64,000 nt of DNA from Streptomyces cyaneogriseus subsp. noncyanogenus. Lineage in GTDB: Bacteria > Actinomycetota > Actinomycetes > Streptomycetales > Streptomycetaceae. The notes under the pieces are model-generated. The model saw only the letters and a list, made by a program, of their open reading frames with translations, did not search any database and was not told the DNA's origin. Location: positions 868,001-932,000 of the forward strand of contig NZ_CP010849.1 of NCBI RefSeq assembly GCF_000931445.1, given 5' to 3'. Below, piece by piece: positions 29,297-36,898 of this stretch (the first letter of the stretch is position 1; every line of letters begins with the position of its first letter). The position numbers were made by a program, and so were the translations under genes.

Positions 29297-30238
29297 TCAT
29301 CGGTGTGCGGGGTACGGCTCCGCCATGGCGACGGCTATCCGGCGGGGTCCGGTGAACGGCTCGCGGCCGTGGGAGACCAGCATGTTGTCGATCACCAGGA
29401 CGTCGTCCGCACGGTAGTCGAAGCGGGTCGAGGCGGCTCGGTAGCACGCCCGGAGATGGTCCAGGACGTCGTCCGCAATGGCGCCCCCGTCGCCGTAGTA
29501 GGTCTGGCTGGGCAGGTTCTCCTCGCCCAGCATCTCCAGCAGTCCCCGCCGGGCGCTCTCCGGCAGGGTGCTGACGTGGAAGACGGTGGCGTGGTTGAAC
29601 CACACCGGCTCGCCCGTCACCGGGTGCCGGTGCACGGCGTCGCGCACCGCCCGGGTGCGCAGCCCTCCGCCGGGCAGCCAGCGCGCTTCGATGCCCCGGT
29701 CGCGGCAGTACCGTTCGACCTCGGCGCGGTCGGTGGTGCCGAAGGCTTCCTGCCAGGGCAGGCCGACCAGGTCGCCGTAGTTGCGGACCACCATCCAGCG
29801 GCGCCGCGCGAACTCCCGCCGCACCTCCTCGTCGATGGCGGCGAGGACCCGGCGGGTGTCGGCCAGCGGGGTGGCTCCCCCGGTCAGCGGCGGCCGGACG
29901 CAGTGGAAGAACAGGGTGAGCGGCCAGCTCGCCTGGTACGCGTTCTCGTTGTGGAGGAAGATCTCCTCGCCCGGCGGGTAGTCCGTCGAGGTGTAGACGT
30001 TCCCCTTGATCACGGAGCGCGGTGAGGAGCGCTCGGTGTACGGCAGCGGTTCGCCGGACAGGGCGCGGACGATGGCGGCGAAGCCGTCGGGGCCCTGGAC
30101 GTCGAAGCCGCGCAGCAGCAGCGCGCCGCGTTCGCGCAGCGCCGTGCGCAGTGGCTCCCGGTCGGCGCTGAGGTGATCGGCGGCGGGGCCGCCGCCGGAC
30201 TCGACGAGGAGCGGGAGCAGCGGGGTCCCGGCGGTCAT
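29297..30238 (-). CDS. Fe(II)/alpha-ketoglutarate dioxygenase (SyrP/AsnO-like)
   Basis: A 313-residue stand-alone oxygenase related to the dioxygenase domain of NRPS-B. Iron ligands are H96 and E98 in LHNENAYQ and H290 in DNMLVSHGREPF, with the alpha-ketoglutarate Arg in TGPRRIAVAM. The H-x-E version of the motif is shared with AsnO, VioC and clavaminate synthase-type enzymes, which hydroxylate the beta carbon of free or carrier-bound amino acids. Since two A domains look Asn-specific, Asn or N-methyl-Asn is a reasonable substrate, but this is inferred. Its ATG overlaps the stop of the radical-SAM gene (ATGA), so it belongs to the NRPS operon. Confidence 0.9.
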   Translation of the reverse strand: MTAGTPLLPLLVESGGGPAADHLSADREPLRTALRERGALLLRGFDVQGPDGFAAIVRALSGEPLPYTERSSPRSVIKGNVYTSTDYPPGEEIFLHNENAYQASWPLTLFFHCVRPPLTGGATPLADTRRVLAAIDEEVRREFARRRWMVVRNYGDLVGLPWQEAFGTTDRAEVERYCRDRGIEARWLPGGGLRTRAVRDAVHRHPVTGEPVWFNHATVFHVSTLPESARRGLLEMLGEENLPSQTYYGDGGAIADDVLDHLRACYRAASTRFDYRADDVLVIDNMLVSHGREPFTGPRRIAVAMAEPYPAHR

Positions 30239-32172
30239 CGCGGGGTCTCCGTCAGCAGCGGCAGCGGGCGCCGGGCGCCGGCCGCGGTGGGCTCCTCGTG
30301 GGGCGGTTCGTCCGGCTCGCCGTCCGCGCCGGTGAGCACCAGGCTCATCACGCGGCCGTTCTCCGCGAACAGCAGCCGCCGCTCGGTGAGGTGGTCCAGG
30401 CGCCGCCGCAGGTCGTCCGGGCCGTACGGCCAGTCCCGGGCGAGCTGCTCGGATCTGGCCGGGGACGCCAGGCGGCGCAGCAGCCGGGCGGTGGCGGCGT
30501 CGACCGGATGCACCCGCGGGGTGCCGGAGCGGGAGTCGCGGACGGCGGTCGTGCCGTCCTCGTTCGTGACCAGGCGCAGTTCGCGGCGGGGCGCTCCGGG
30601 CTCGTCGTACCAGGCGGCGCGCCACTGGGCGACCAGCCGGCTCAGCCGGTCGTGCCACTCGACCGCGTGCAGCATGTACGGGGCGAGGTTCCGGTCGGCG
30701 AAGAAGTAGGCGAGGTCGGCCAGCGCGGCGGCGTCGAAGGGATAGGTGAGCGCGTAGTAGTCGACCGGCGCGAGGTCGAGGCCGTAGTCGCCGCTGCGCT
30801 TGAAGTAGGGGCTGAAGCGGTCGAAGCGGACCATGTAGACGCCGTGCGGCGGTACGAGGTGGACGAGGTCGCCCAGTTCCTCGGCGTACTTGCGGTAGAC
30901 GGCCGGGTCCTCGCCGGGGAAGCCGATCAGCAGGTTCCACTCGGGCTTGATGCCGAACTCCTCGCAGTTCTTGAGGAACTGGAGGTTCTGGAAGGCGGTG
31001 GTGCCCTTGCTTATGAGCTTGAGCGTGGAGGAAGCCAGCGCCTCGATGCCGGGCTGGACGACGCTCACGCCGGCGTCCGCCATGGCCCGCAGGTCCTGGC
31101 GGCTCAGGGGCAGCTTGACCTCGTAGAAGATGGACGTGCCGGGCGGCGGGCTGAGCCGTGGGAAGACCTCGCGCGGGTAATTGCGCGGCATCACGTTGTC
31201 GGTGCAGAACAGCGATGTGTACGCGGGCGCGAAATCAAATAACCACTCGAACTGCCGGACGGCCAGCTCGGGAGCCATGGCGCGGAAAGCCATGCTTTCT
31301 CCGTTCAGCCCGCAGAAGGTGCAGTGGGAACGCTGGCCCCACCAGCAGCCGCGGGATGTCTCGAAGAACAGCATGGGCTCGCTGGTGCCGGTGCGGCGCA
31401 GTTCCGGATGGCTGTCCAGGGCGTCGAAGAAACCCGTGTAATCGGGCAGGAAGTAGTCGTCGATGTCCCGTTCCGCGCCGATGGCCTTACGGAAGCGGGG
31501 ATCTCGGCAGTTCCGGCTGGAGATGATTCCGGGAATGGTGTCGGCGCGTGCGGGTTCACCGTCCAGGACGCACTGGACGAATTGCCCGAACGTGTTCAGC
31601 GCGGGCCCGGAGAAGACGAAGTCGACCGCCGGGACGTGCTCGGCCACCACCGCGCCCATCGGCGCCTCGCAGTTGGCGCCGCCGAGCACGACGAGGGTCC
31701 GCGGGCTGCGCTCCTTGATCATCCGGGCCAGGGCCATGCTCGGCACATGCTGGGCGAACATGGAGCTGAAGCCCACGATGTCGGCCTCGTCGAGCCGGTA
31801 GCGGCCGATCAGCTCCTCGCAGAAGGCGCGCAGCCCGTCGCGGGCCCGCAGGATCTGGTCGCGGAAGTCCTCCCAGCGGGCGCCCCGGTAGTATCGCTGG
31901 AAGTATTCCGTGGCGGTGTCGGGCGCGTCCGGAAAGGCGAGGTGCCGAAAGAGCCAGTCCCCGATTCCCGTGTCGACGTGGTTGTGACTCACCGACAGGG
32001 ATTCGTAGAGACGTGTTCCGAAGTATTCGGCCATGTCCTGGTTGAGATAGCACACGCGCGCTCGCGCCCGGCCGTCGAACTCTCGGTTCACCAGAGTCGA
32101 CAATTGCCCCAAGGCGAATGATGGACGGTTCCAGTCGGCAAAAGGCATGTTGACCAGCGCGATACGCAGCAA
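30235..32172 (-). CDS. B12-binding radical SAM enzyme (RiPP-type C-methyltransferase family)
   Basis: A 645-residue protein with an N-terminal cobalamin-binding fold (about 1-230; DIVGFSSMFAQHVPS, VVLGGANCEAP, VDFVFSGP) followed by a radical-SAM barrel. The cluster-binding cysteines C276, C284 and C287 are spaced C-x7-C-x2-C within SRGCWWGQRSHCTFCGLNG. This spacing and context are typical of the family annotated as RiPP maturation radical SAM C-methyltransferase 1, not of ordinary C-x3-C-x2-C enzymes. It may methylate an unactivated carbon of the peptide. I use the TTG at 32172 because GGGAGG (32184-32179) lies six bases before it and the next residues, LRIALVNMPF, begin the fold. It is the first gene of the NRPS operon. 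Confidence 0.9.
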   Translation of the reverse strand: MLRIALVNMPFADWNRPSFALGQLSTLVNREFDGRARARVCYLNQDMAEYFGTRLYESLSVSHNHVDTGIGDWLFRHLAFPDAPDTATEYFQRYYRGARWEDFRDQILRARDGLRAFCEELIGRYRLDEADIVGFSSMFAQHVPSMALARMIKERSPRTLVVLGGANCEAPMGAVVAEHVPAVDFVFSGPALNTFGQFVQCVLDGEPARADTIPGIISSRNCRDPRFRKAIGAERDIDDYFLPDYTGFFDALDSHPELRRTGTSEPMLFFETSRGCWWGQRSHCTFCGLNGESMAFRAMAPELAVRQFEWLFDFAPAYTSLFCTDNVMPRNYPREVFPRLSPPPGTSIFYEVKLPLSRQDLRAMADAGVSVVQPGIEALASSTLKLISKGTTAFQNLQFLKNCEEFGIKPEWNLLIGFPGEDPAVYRKYAEELGDLVHLVPPHGVYMVRFDRFSPYFKRSGDYGLDLAPVDYYALTYPFDAAALADLAYFFADRNLAPYMLHAVEWHDRLSRLVAQWRAAWYDEPGAPRRELRLVTNEDGTTAVRDSRSGTPRVHPVDAATARLLRRLASPARSEQLARDWPYGPDDLRRRLDHLTERRLLFAENGRVMSLVLTGADGEPDEPPHEEPTAAGARRPLPLLTETPR

Positions 32173-32616
32173 CAGCGACCTCCCATGATCATTCGTGCAG
32201 AATCCTAATCCGGGATCGGCGCGGTCGGGCAGAGTCATTCAGGCCAAGGGGAAATCACGGCTCCGCATGCGTGCGGCGCGGCTCCCGGTCGAGGCGCCGC
32301 CCGCTGCCGTGACGTGCGTCCGCCGTGGTCGGCCGAGGTTTCCCGGGCGGTCGCGGACCCCCTGCCGGGGCGGCGCGGCGGGGCCCCGGTCCGCCGGTGC
32401 CGGGGAGTGATCCCGGCCACCGCGGAGCCCCTGGCCGCGGCTGCCGGGACGGGCCCGCGCCGGGCCGCGCCCCTGCCGTGGCCGGCCGGTGCCGCCGGTG
32501 GCCGGATCCGCGCCGCGCGGGCGACGCTCCGGACTGTCCGGTGCCGGCTGTGCGTCCGCCGTCCGCCAACGCCTCTGCGGCCGAGGGCGTGGCGCCTTGC
32601 CCGCCGCCCAGGTCGG
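32173..32616 (-). promoter_or_regulatory. Upstream region of the NRPS operon (no gene)
   Basis: These 444 bases separate the NRPS operon from the acetoacetate decarboxylase-like gene, and no coding sequence is supported. The AT-richer part next to the radical-SAM start has TAGGAT on the minus strand about 30 bases before the TTG, a possible -10 without a clear -35. A small inverted repeat CCGCA-TGCG-TGCGG lies at 32263-32276. The rest (32300-32616) is featureless GC-rich sequence. Confidence 0.4.
32179..32184 (-). promoter_or_regulatory. Ribosome binding site that fixes the radical-SAM start
   Basis: GGGAGG on the minus strand, six bases before TTG 32172. It rules out the longer reading from 32238, whose 22 extra residues have no family match. 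Confidence 0.7.
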
Positions 32617-33273
32617 TCACCCGTCGCGGCGGGCGCGGCTCCCGGGCCCCGGCGGGCGCGGGGCGTCGCCGAACAGCATGCGGGCGTCCTCGTAGAGCAG
32701 GCTCAGCAGCGGGCGGGGCCGCCGTGGTCCGCCGCCCTGGCCGAGCGCCCCGAGATCCCAGGAGGCGCGAGCCGGGCGGACCCGGCCCCGGCCCCTGACC
32801 GGGGTGATGTGGAGCCGGCCCGCCCGGATCTGCGCCACGCGGAACGCCACGGGCAGCGGCAGGGAGATGCGCGTGAGGGCACGGAACCGCGCCGCGCACT
32901 CCTGCCCGTGCGCGGCCCGTGCCCGTGCCGAGAACCTGTCCCGGCCGGTGACCGTGAAGACGGCGGGCTCCTTCGGAACGCCCCACAGCGCGCGGCCCCC
33001 GGCTCGCGATTCCTCGCTGTCCACCCAGATGCCGGTGATCGTGGCCAGCGGACGGCAGCGCCGCCGCGCGAGGACCGCCCGCAGCACCTCCCGGTAGCGC
33101 AGGACGCCGTCCCCCTCGTACACGGCCCAGGCGGTGCCCACCAGGGCCCGGCCCGCCAGGGTGACCGGCCGGACTCCCGGCGGCAGCGCGTCGGCGGCGG
33201 CACGCCGGGGCGTCAGCCATACGGACAGGTACAGCCGGCCCTCGAGGTACCACGGCTCCGGGGGATAGGTCAT
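32617..33273 (-). CDS. Acetoacetate decarboxylase-family protein
   Basis: A 218-residue protein of the acetoacetate decarboxylase fold. Visible are PPEPWYLEGRLYLSVWLTP, the LPPGVRPV turn, VGTAWAVYEGDGVLRYREV, and WGVPKEPAVFTV. A Lys in GVPKEPA corresponds roughly to the Schiff-base region in true enzymes, but I cannot confirm it is the catalytic one. Such proteins occur both as catabolic enzymes and as tailoring or aldolase-dehydratase-like enzymes in natural-product clusters. ATG 33273 has GAGGTGG upstream. It is separated from the NRPS operon by 444 bases, so membership in that cluster is unclear. Confidence 0.75.
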   Translation of the reverse strand: MTYPPEPWYLEGRLYLSVWLTPRRAAADALPPGVRPVTLAGRALVGTAWAVYEGDGVLRYREVLRAVLARRRCRPLATITGIWVDSEESRAGGRALWGVPKEPAVFTVTGRDRFSARARAAHGQECAARFRALTRISLPLPVAFRVAQIRAGRLHITPVRGRGRVRPARASWDLGALGQGGGPRRPRPLLSLLYEDARMLFGDAPRPPGPGSRARRDG

Positions 33274-33388
33274 CTCGCCACCTCGCGCTCGTCGCCTCAC
33301 GGCCCTTTCGCACGCGGCCGGTGGACCGGCGGCGGGCGCCGTGGTCCGCGTGTCCGCCGTACGGGGGCCGCCCCCGCCCGGTGACGTG

Positions 33389-34102
33389 TCACCGCGCGCC
33401 GGGCGGTTGCCGCAGGATCTCCCGGGTGATGTCGGCCAGTGTTCCGCCGGTGCGGAAGGCTTCGGCGCGCATCAGGGCGAGCGCGTTCTCGGGGGTCAGC
33501 CCCCGGGTCGCCGCCACGGCGCCGACGGCACGGGCGGTGTCGAACCAGTGGGCGCGGACCACCTCCTCCGGCTCCCAGGCCGGGGCCCGGGCACCGGTGA
33601 GGATCATGTCGCGGGTGGACAGCAGGGCAACCGCCACCGCGTCGGCGACGAGGGACGCCTGTTCCAGCTCCTCCTCGTCGAGGGCGTGCGTGCGCAGGGC
33701 AAGCAGGTCGACGGAGCCGAGGACGTAGTCGCCGAAGAAGACGGGCAGCGCGTAGACCGATTCGACCTGGGGCAGTTTCTCCCGCATGCTCGCCCCGAAC
33801 AGGGGCCAGGACGACACCCCGGCGCGCAGGTCGTCCACCGCCACGGGCTCGCCCCGGTGGGCGGCGGCGATGCAGGGTCCCTCCACCACCGTAAACTGGA
33901 TCTCCTCCAGCAACAGCGCGGCGTCGTTCGAGGCGGCGAGCAGTTGGCGGGAGGGAGTGTCCGTGAGCAGCGACAGGGTGGCTCCGTCCATCCCGAGCCC
34001 CTCGCACACCGCCGCGCACACCCGCCGGGGGATCTCTTCGACGGGCACGTCGGCCGCGGCCTCCGCGACCATCCGCGCCGCCTTCGTCACATCGGGCGTC
34101 AT
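33389..34102 (-). CDS. GAF and ANTAR domain regulator
   Basis: A 237-residue cytosolic regulator. Residues 15-165 form a GAF-type sensor (SLLTDTPSRQLLAASND, VVEGPCIAAAHRGEPVAVDDL, GDYVLGSVDLL). Residues about 180-232 form an ANTAR RNA-binding domain (ARAVGAVAATRGLTPENALALM, then LADITREIL). ANTAR proteins relieve transcription termination by binding paired hairpins in target leaders. ATG 34102 is preceded by GGAGGA; the 12-codon upstream extension is not needed. It lies in a run of minus-strand genes but with long flanking gaps. Its target is unknown. Confidence 0.85.
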   Translation of the reverse strand: MTPDVTKAARMVAEAAADVPVEEIPRRVCAAVCEGLGMDGATLSLLTDTPSRQLLAASNDAALLLEEIQFTVVEGPCIAAAHRGEPVAVDDLRAGVSSWPLFGASMREKLPQVESVYALPVFFGDYVLGSVDLLALRTHALDEEELEQASLVADAVAVALLSTRDMILTGARAPAWEPEEVVRAHWFDTARAVGAVAATRGLTPENALALMRAEAFRTGGTLADITREILRQPPGAR

Positions 34103-34261
34103 CCCGTCCTCCGCGGCTCGTGGGCGGGCGGGGCGCACGCCGGAAGCCCGGCCCCGCCGCGCGAGTCGCCCGCGGCGCGCCGGGGCCGCCGCCGGTGCGG
34201 CGGTGTCGCGGGTCGCGGCGGGCAGGCCATGCCGAGGGAGTACCCGGTCCGGGCGCGGCCA

Positions 34262-34330
34262 CGCCGGAGGAGGGCGGGCGCCGGAGGAGGGCGCGGATGC
34301 CCGGGGGCTGCGGGGCGCCGGAGGAGGGCG
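34262..34330. repeat. Three direct copies of a 15-base repeat
   Basis: CGCCGGAGGAGGGCG occurs three times exactly, at 34262-34276, 34279-34293 and 34316-34330. It lies in the 285-base gap between the ANTAR gene and the S9 peptidase gene, with no coding sequence there. The function is unknown; it could be a slippage-prone spacer or a protein-binding array. Confidence 0.75.
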
Positions 34331-34387
34331 GATCGCCCGCGTCCGCCCGCTTCCGCGCCGCGCAGGTGCCGGACCGGGCCCTGCCTC

Positions 34388-36898
34388 TCAGACCGCCAGG
34401 TGCCGTTCGATCCAGTCCGCCGCCGCCCGGCGGAACAGACGGCGGTTGTCGGCCCGCCGGAAGTCGTGGCCCTCGTGGTGCAGGACGAGGAGTTCCGCCT
34501 CCACCCCGCGCTCCCGGGCCGCGCGGACGAACTGCTCCGACTCGCCGGGCGGCACATTGGTGTCGTGCTCGCCGTGGACGGCCAGCACCGGGGCGCGCAG
34601 CTCGTCGACCCGGCTCATCGGCGACAGGGCGCGCAGCAGCTCGCGGTCGCGTTCCGGATGGCCGTACTTGTGCGCCGCGGACTGGGCGATCCACGGCTCG
34701 GTGCCGGCGAAGAAGGTCGCGAAGTCCGACATCCCGCAGACCGCCACACCGGTGCGGAACAGCTCCGGATGCCAGACCAGGGAGGCCATCGTGAGGTAGC
34801 CGCCGTAGGAGCGGCCCATCACGGCCAGCCGCCGCGGGTCGGCCAGTCCGGCCAGGACCACGTGGGCCGCGCAGTCGGCGACGTCCTCGATGGCGGCGAA
34901 CCGGCCCCTGCCGAGGTCCGCGTCGACGTAGGAGCGCCCGTAGCCGGAGGAGCCGCGCACGTCGGGCGCGAAGACGTCCAGCCCCCGGCCCAGCAGCTCG
35001 TGGTAGACGGGGCTGAACTCGGGGCGCTCCTGCTCCTCCGGCCCGCCGTGCAGGTGGATGACGCAGGGCGCGGGATCTCCGGGAGAGCGGCCCGGCGCAC
35101 GGTAGTACCAGCCGCCGAGGGTGAGGCCGTCCCGGGCGACGGGGCGCATCGCCACGGGCCGGACGGGTGTACGGGTGCCCGGGGCCACGTCCTCGTCGCG
35201 GGAGGACCACGGGGTGCGCAGGGCCGTGCCCTGCGGCAGCCACCACACGCCGGGGCGGCGCTGCGACCCGGACAGGGCCACGATCGGGCCGTCCGGGTCG
35301 CGGGTGGGCGCGATGCGCGTGACCACCTCGTGGGGCAGCGGCACGGCGCGGGAGGCACCGGGTCCGGCCGGGAGGGACACGTCCGGCGTCCGCGGTGCGG
35401 ACCTCTGCCCGGCGGTGGAGGAGGGCGATGAGGCGCCGTCGGCGGCTTCCAGGGTGAGGATCTCCAGCTCGCTCACGCCCCGCGCGTTCCAGGAGAGGGC
35501 GGCGCCGCGTCCGTCGTGGTCCAGGGCCAGCAGTTCGAGGCCGCAGTCCGCGCGTTCCGCGGCGACGGTGAGGTGTTGCCGCCCGCCGTGGGGGTCGAGC
35601 CGGACGGCGTACAGGGCGGCGAACTCCCGGCCGTGATCGCTGCGCAGCCACAGCGTCCGTCCGTCCGGTGCGAATCCGCCGATCCAGGGGTCCCCGTCGG
35701 CGACCGGCACCGCGCAGGTGACCCGCAGGTCGTCGGTGCGTACGACGAGGGCTTCCCGGCGTCCCCGGGGGCCGCGGCGCAGCAGCGCCAGCCGGCCGTC
35801 GCGGCTGACGTCGCACACGCGCAGGGTGGCCGCGCCGCGCTCGCTCGACAGGAACACGGGCGCGGACACGCTCTCCGGGTCGACGAGGTACGTGGACAGG
35901 GTCAGGGGCGGCGGCTGGTCGGGGGCCGTGCGGTCGTCGGCCCCGGCCGGGCCGCCGGGCCCGATGGCGAAGGGGCGCGCGGCCGAGCCGGGCGGCGCTC
36001 CGCCCAGGAGCAGGGCGCGGCCGTCCCGGGCGGCCCAGCCGGGCGGGTGGGAGGAGACGGCCGTACCGGCACCGGCCCGCCAGAGCCCCGTGTCCGCCTC
36101 GCCCTCCTCCATGCCGGTGGGGGACGGCTCGGCGACGGTCACCGCGATCGCCGAACCGTCATGCCGCCAGCAGCCCAGATGAGCGGAGCTGCCCGGCTCG
36201 GCGCCGGCCAGTACCCGGCGCCCGCTGCCGTCGGGGCGCACACACAGCACCCGGGTGTGCTCCCCGCCCTCGGGCGCGGTGGTGTACGCGATCCACCTGC
36301 CGTCCGGGGACCAGGACACCTCGATCACCGGGTCCGGGTCGGAGTCCAGCAACTGCGCCTCGGGGCCGTCGACCGGTCCCGTCCACAGTTGCGGTACGCC
36401 GGCCCGGTCGCAGATGAAGGCGACGTGCCGGCCGCTGGGGTCGGCGGAGGGGTACCAGCAGCCGTGGGCGATGAGCGGGTGCGGGATGTCGTGGGCGGCG
36501 GCGGTGTCCGGCAGCGGCAGGGGTTCGGGGGCGGCCAGCGGTCCCCGGGACACCGGATCGGCCGGGGTCCGGTGAGGCGGACCGTCCTCGACGCGGGGCC
36601 GCGGGCCGTGCGGCACCCAGGACGCCGGATCGATCAGGGCGTGGGGGTGCGGGCCGTCCGCGGCCCGGACCGGTGCGCCGTCCGGGGCCGGGGGCGGCGG
36701 GCCGTCCGCGCCGCCCCCGCTGCCGCCGGCCTCGTCCGCGGCGGGCGGGCCGGGCGGCCTGGCGCCGTCCGGCGGTGCGGTCGTCGGCTCCGCCGCGTGC
36801 CCGGCCCGGGACGGGGCCGGGCGCCCCGGCCCCGTCTCCGGGGTCGTGGGCAGCGGGGCGCGCCCGCCGGTCAGTGGATTCCGTGCGTTTGCAGCCAT
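34388..36898 (-). CDS. S9-family prolyl oligopeptidase-like serine peptidase
   Basis: An 836-residue enzyme. Residues 1-130 are a Pro/Gly/Ala-rich extension that looks disordered. Residues about 135-580 form a WD/TolB-like propeller (HVAFICDRAGVPQLW, VSWSPDGRWIAYT). The C-terminal alpha/beta hydrolase has the triad S697 in GRSYGGY, D779 in HGEHDTNVPP and H811 in HHEGHDF. Relatives are acylaminoacyl peptidases and dipeptidyl peptidases. No signal peptide was seen. The ATG at 36898 lies 28 bases inside the upstream amidotransferase gene, so the two are coupled. It may process or degrade a peptide made by its neighbours. Confidence 0.88.
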   Translation of the reverse strand: MAANARNPLTGGRAPLPTTPETGPGRPAPSRAGHAAEPTTAPPDGARPPGPPAADEAGGSGGGADGPPPPAPDGAPVRAADGPHPHALIDPASWVPHGPRPRVEDGPPHRTPADPVSRGPLAAPEPLPLPDTAAAHDIPHPLIAHGCWYPSADPSGRHVAFICDRAGVPQLWTGPVDGPEAQLLDSDPDPVIEVSWSPDGRWIAYTTAPEGGEHTRVLCVRPDGSGRRVLAGAEPGSSAHLGCWRHDGSAIAVTVAEPSPTGMEEGEADTGLWRAGAGTAVSSHPPGWAARDGRALLLGGAPPGSAARPFAIGPGGPAGADDRTAPDQPPPLTLSTYLVDPESVSAPVFLSSERGAATLRVCDVSRDGRLALLRRGPRGRREALVVRTDDLRVTCAVPVADGDPWIGGFAPDGRTLWLRSDHGREFAALYAVRLDPHGGRQHLTVAAERADCGLELLALDHDGRGAALSWNARGVSELEILTLEAADGASSPSSTAGQRSAPRTPDVSLPAGPGASRAVPLPHEVVTRIAPTRDPDGPIVALSGSQRRPGVWWLPQGTALRTPWSSRDEDVAPGTRTPVRPVAMRPVARDGLTLGGWYYRAPGRSPGDPAPCVIHLHGGPEEQERPEFSPVYHELLGRGLDVFAPDVRGSSGYGRSYVDADLGRGRFAAIEDVADCAAHVVLAGLADPRRLAVMGRSYGGYLTMASLVWHPELFRTGVAVCGMSDFATFFAGTEPWIAQSAAHKYGHPERDRELLRALSPMSRVDELRAPVLAVHGEHDTNVPPGESEQFVRAARERGVEAELLVLHHEGHDFRRADNRRLFRRAAADWIERHLAV

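Noticed and set aside
13455..32172. A siderophore role for the NRPS, prompted by beta-hydroxylase domains
   Set aside because: There are no ornithine or lysine hydroxylases, hydroxamate formyl or acyl transferases, or catechol genes. The exporter is not accompanied by ferric-siderophore uptake genes, and both readable A domains look like Asn rather than Asp.
32173..32238. Longer N terminus for the radical-SAM protein starting at 32238
   Set aside because: There is no ribosome binding site before it, and the 22 added residues have no similarity to the B12-binding fold. TTG 32172 has a strong site at the right distance.
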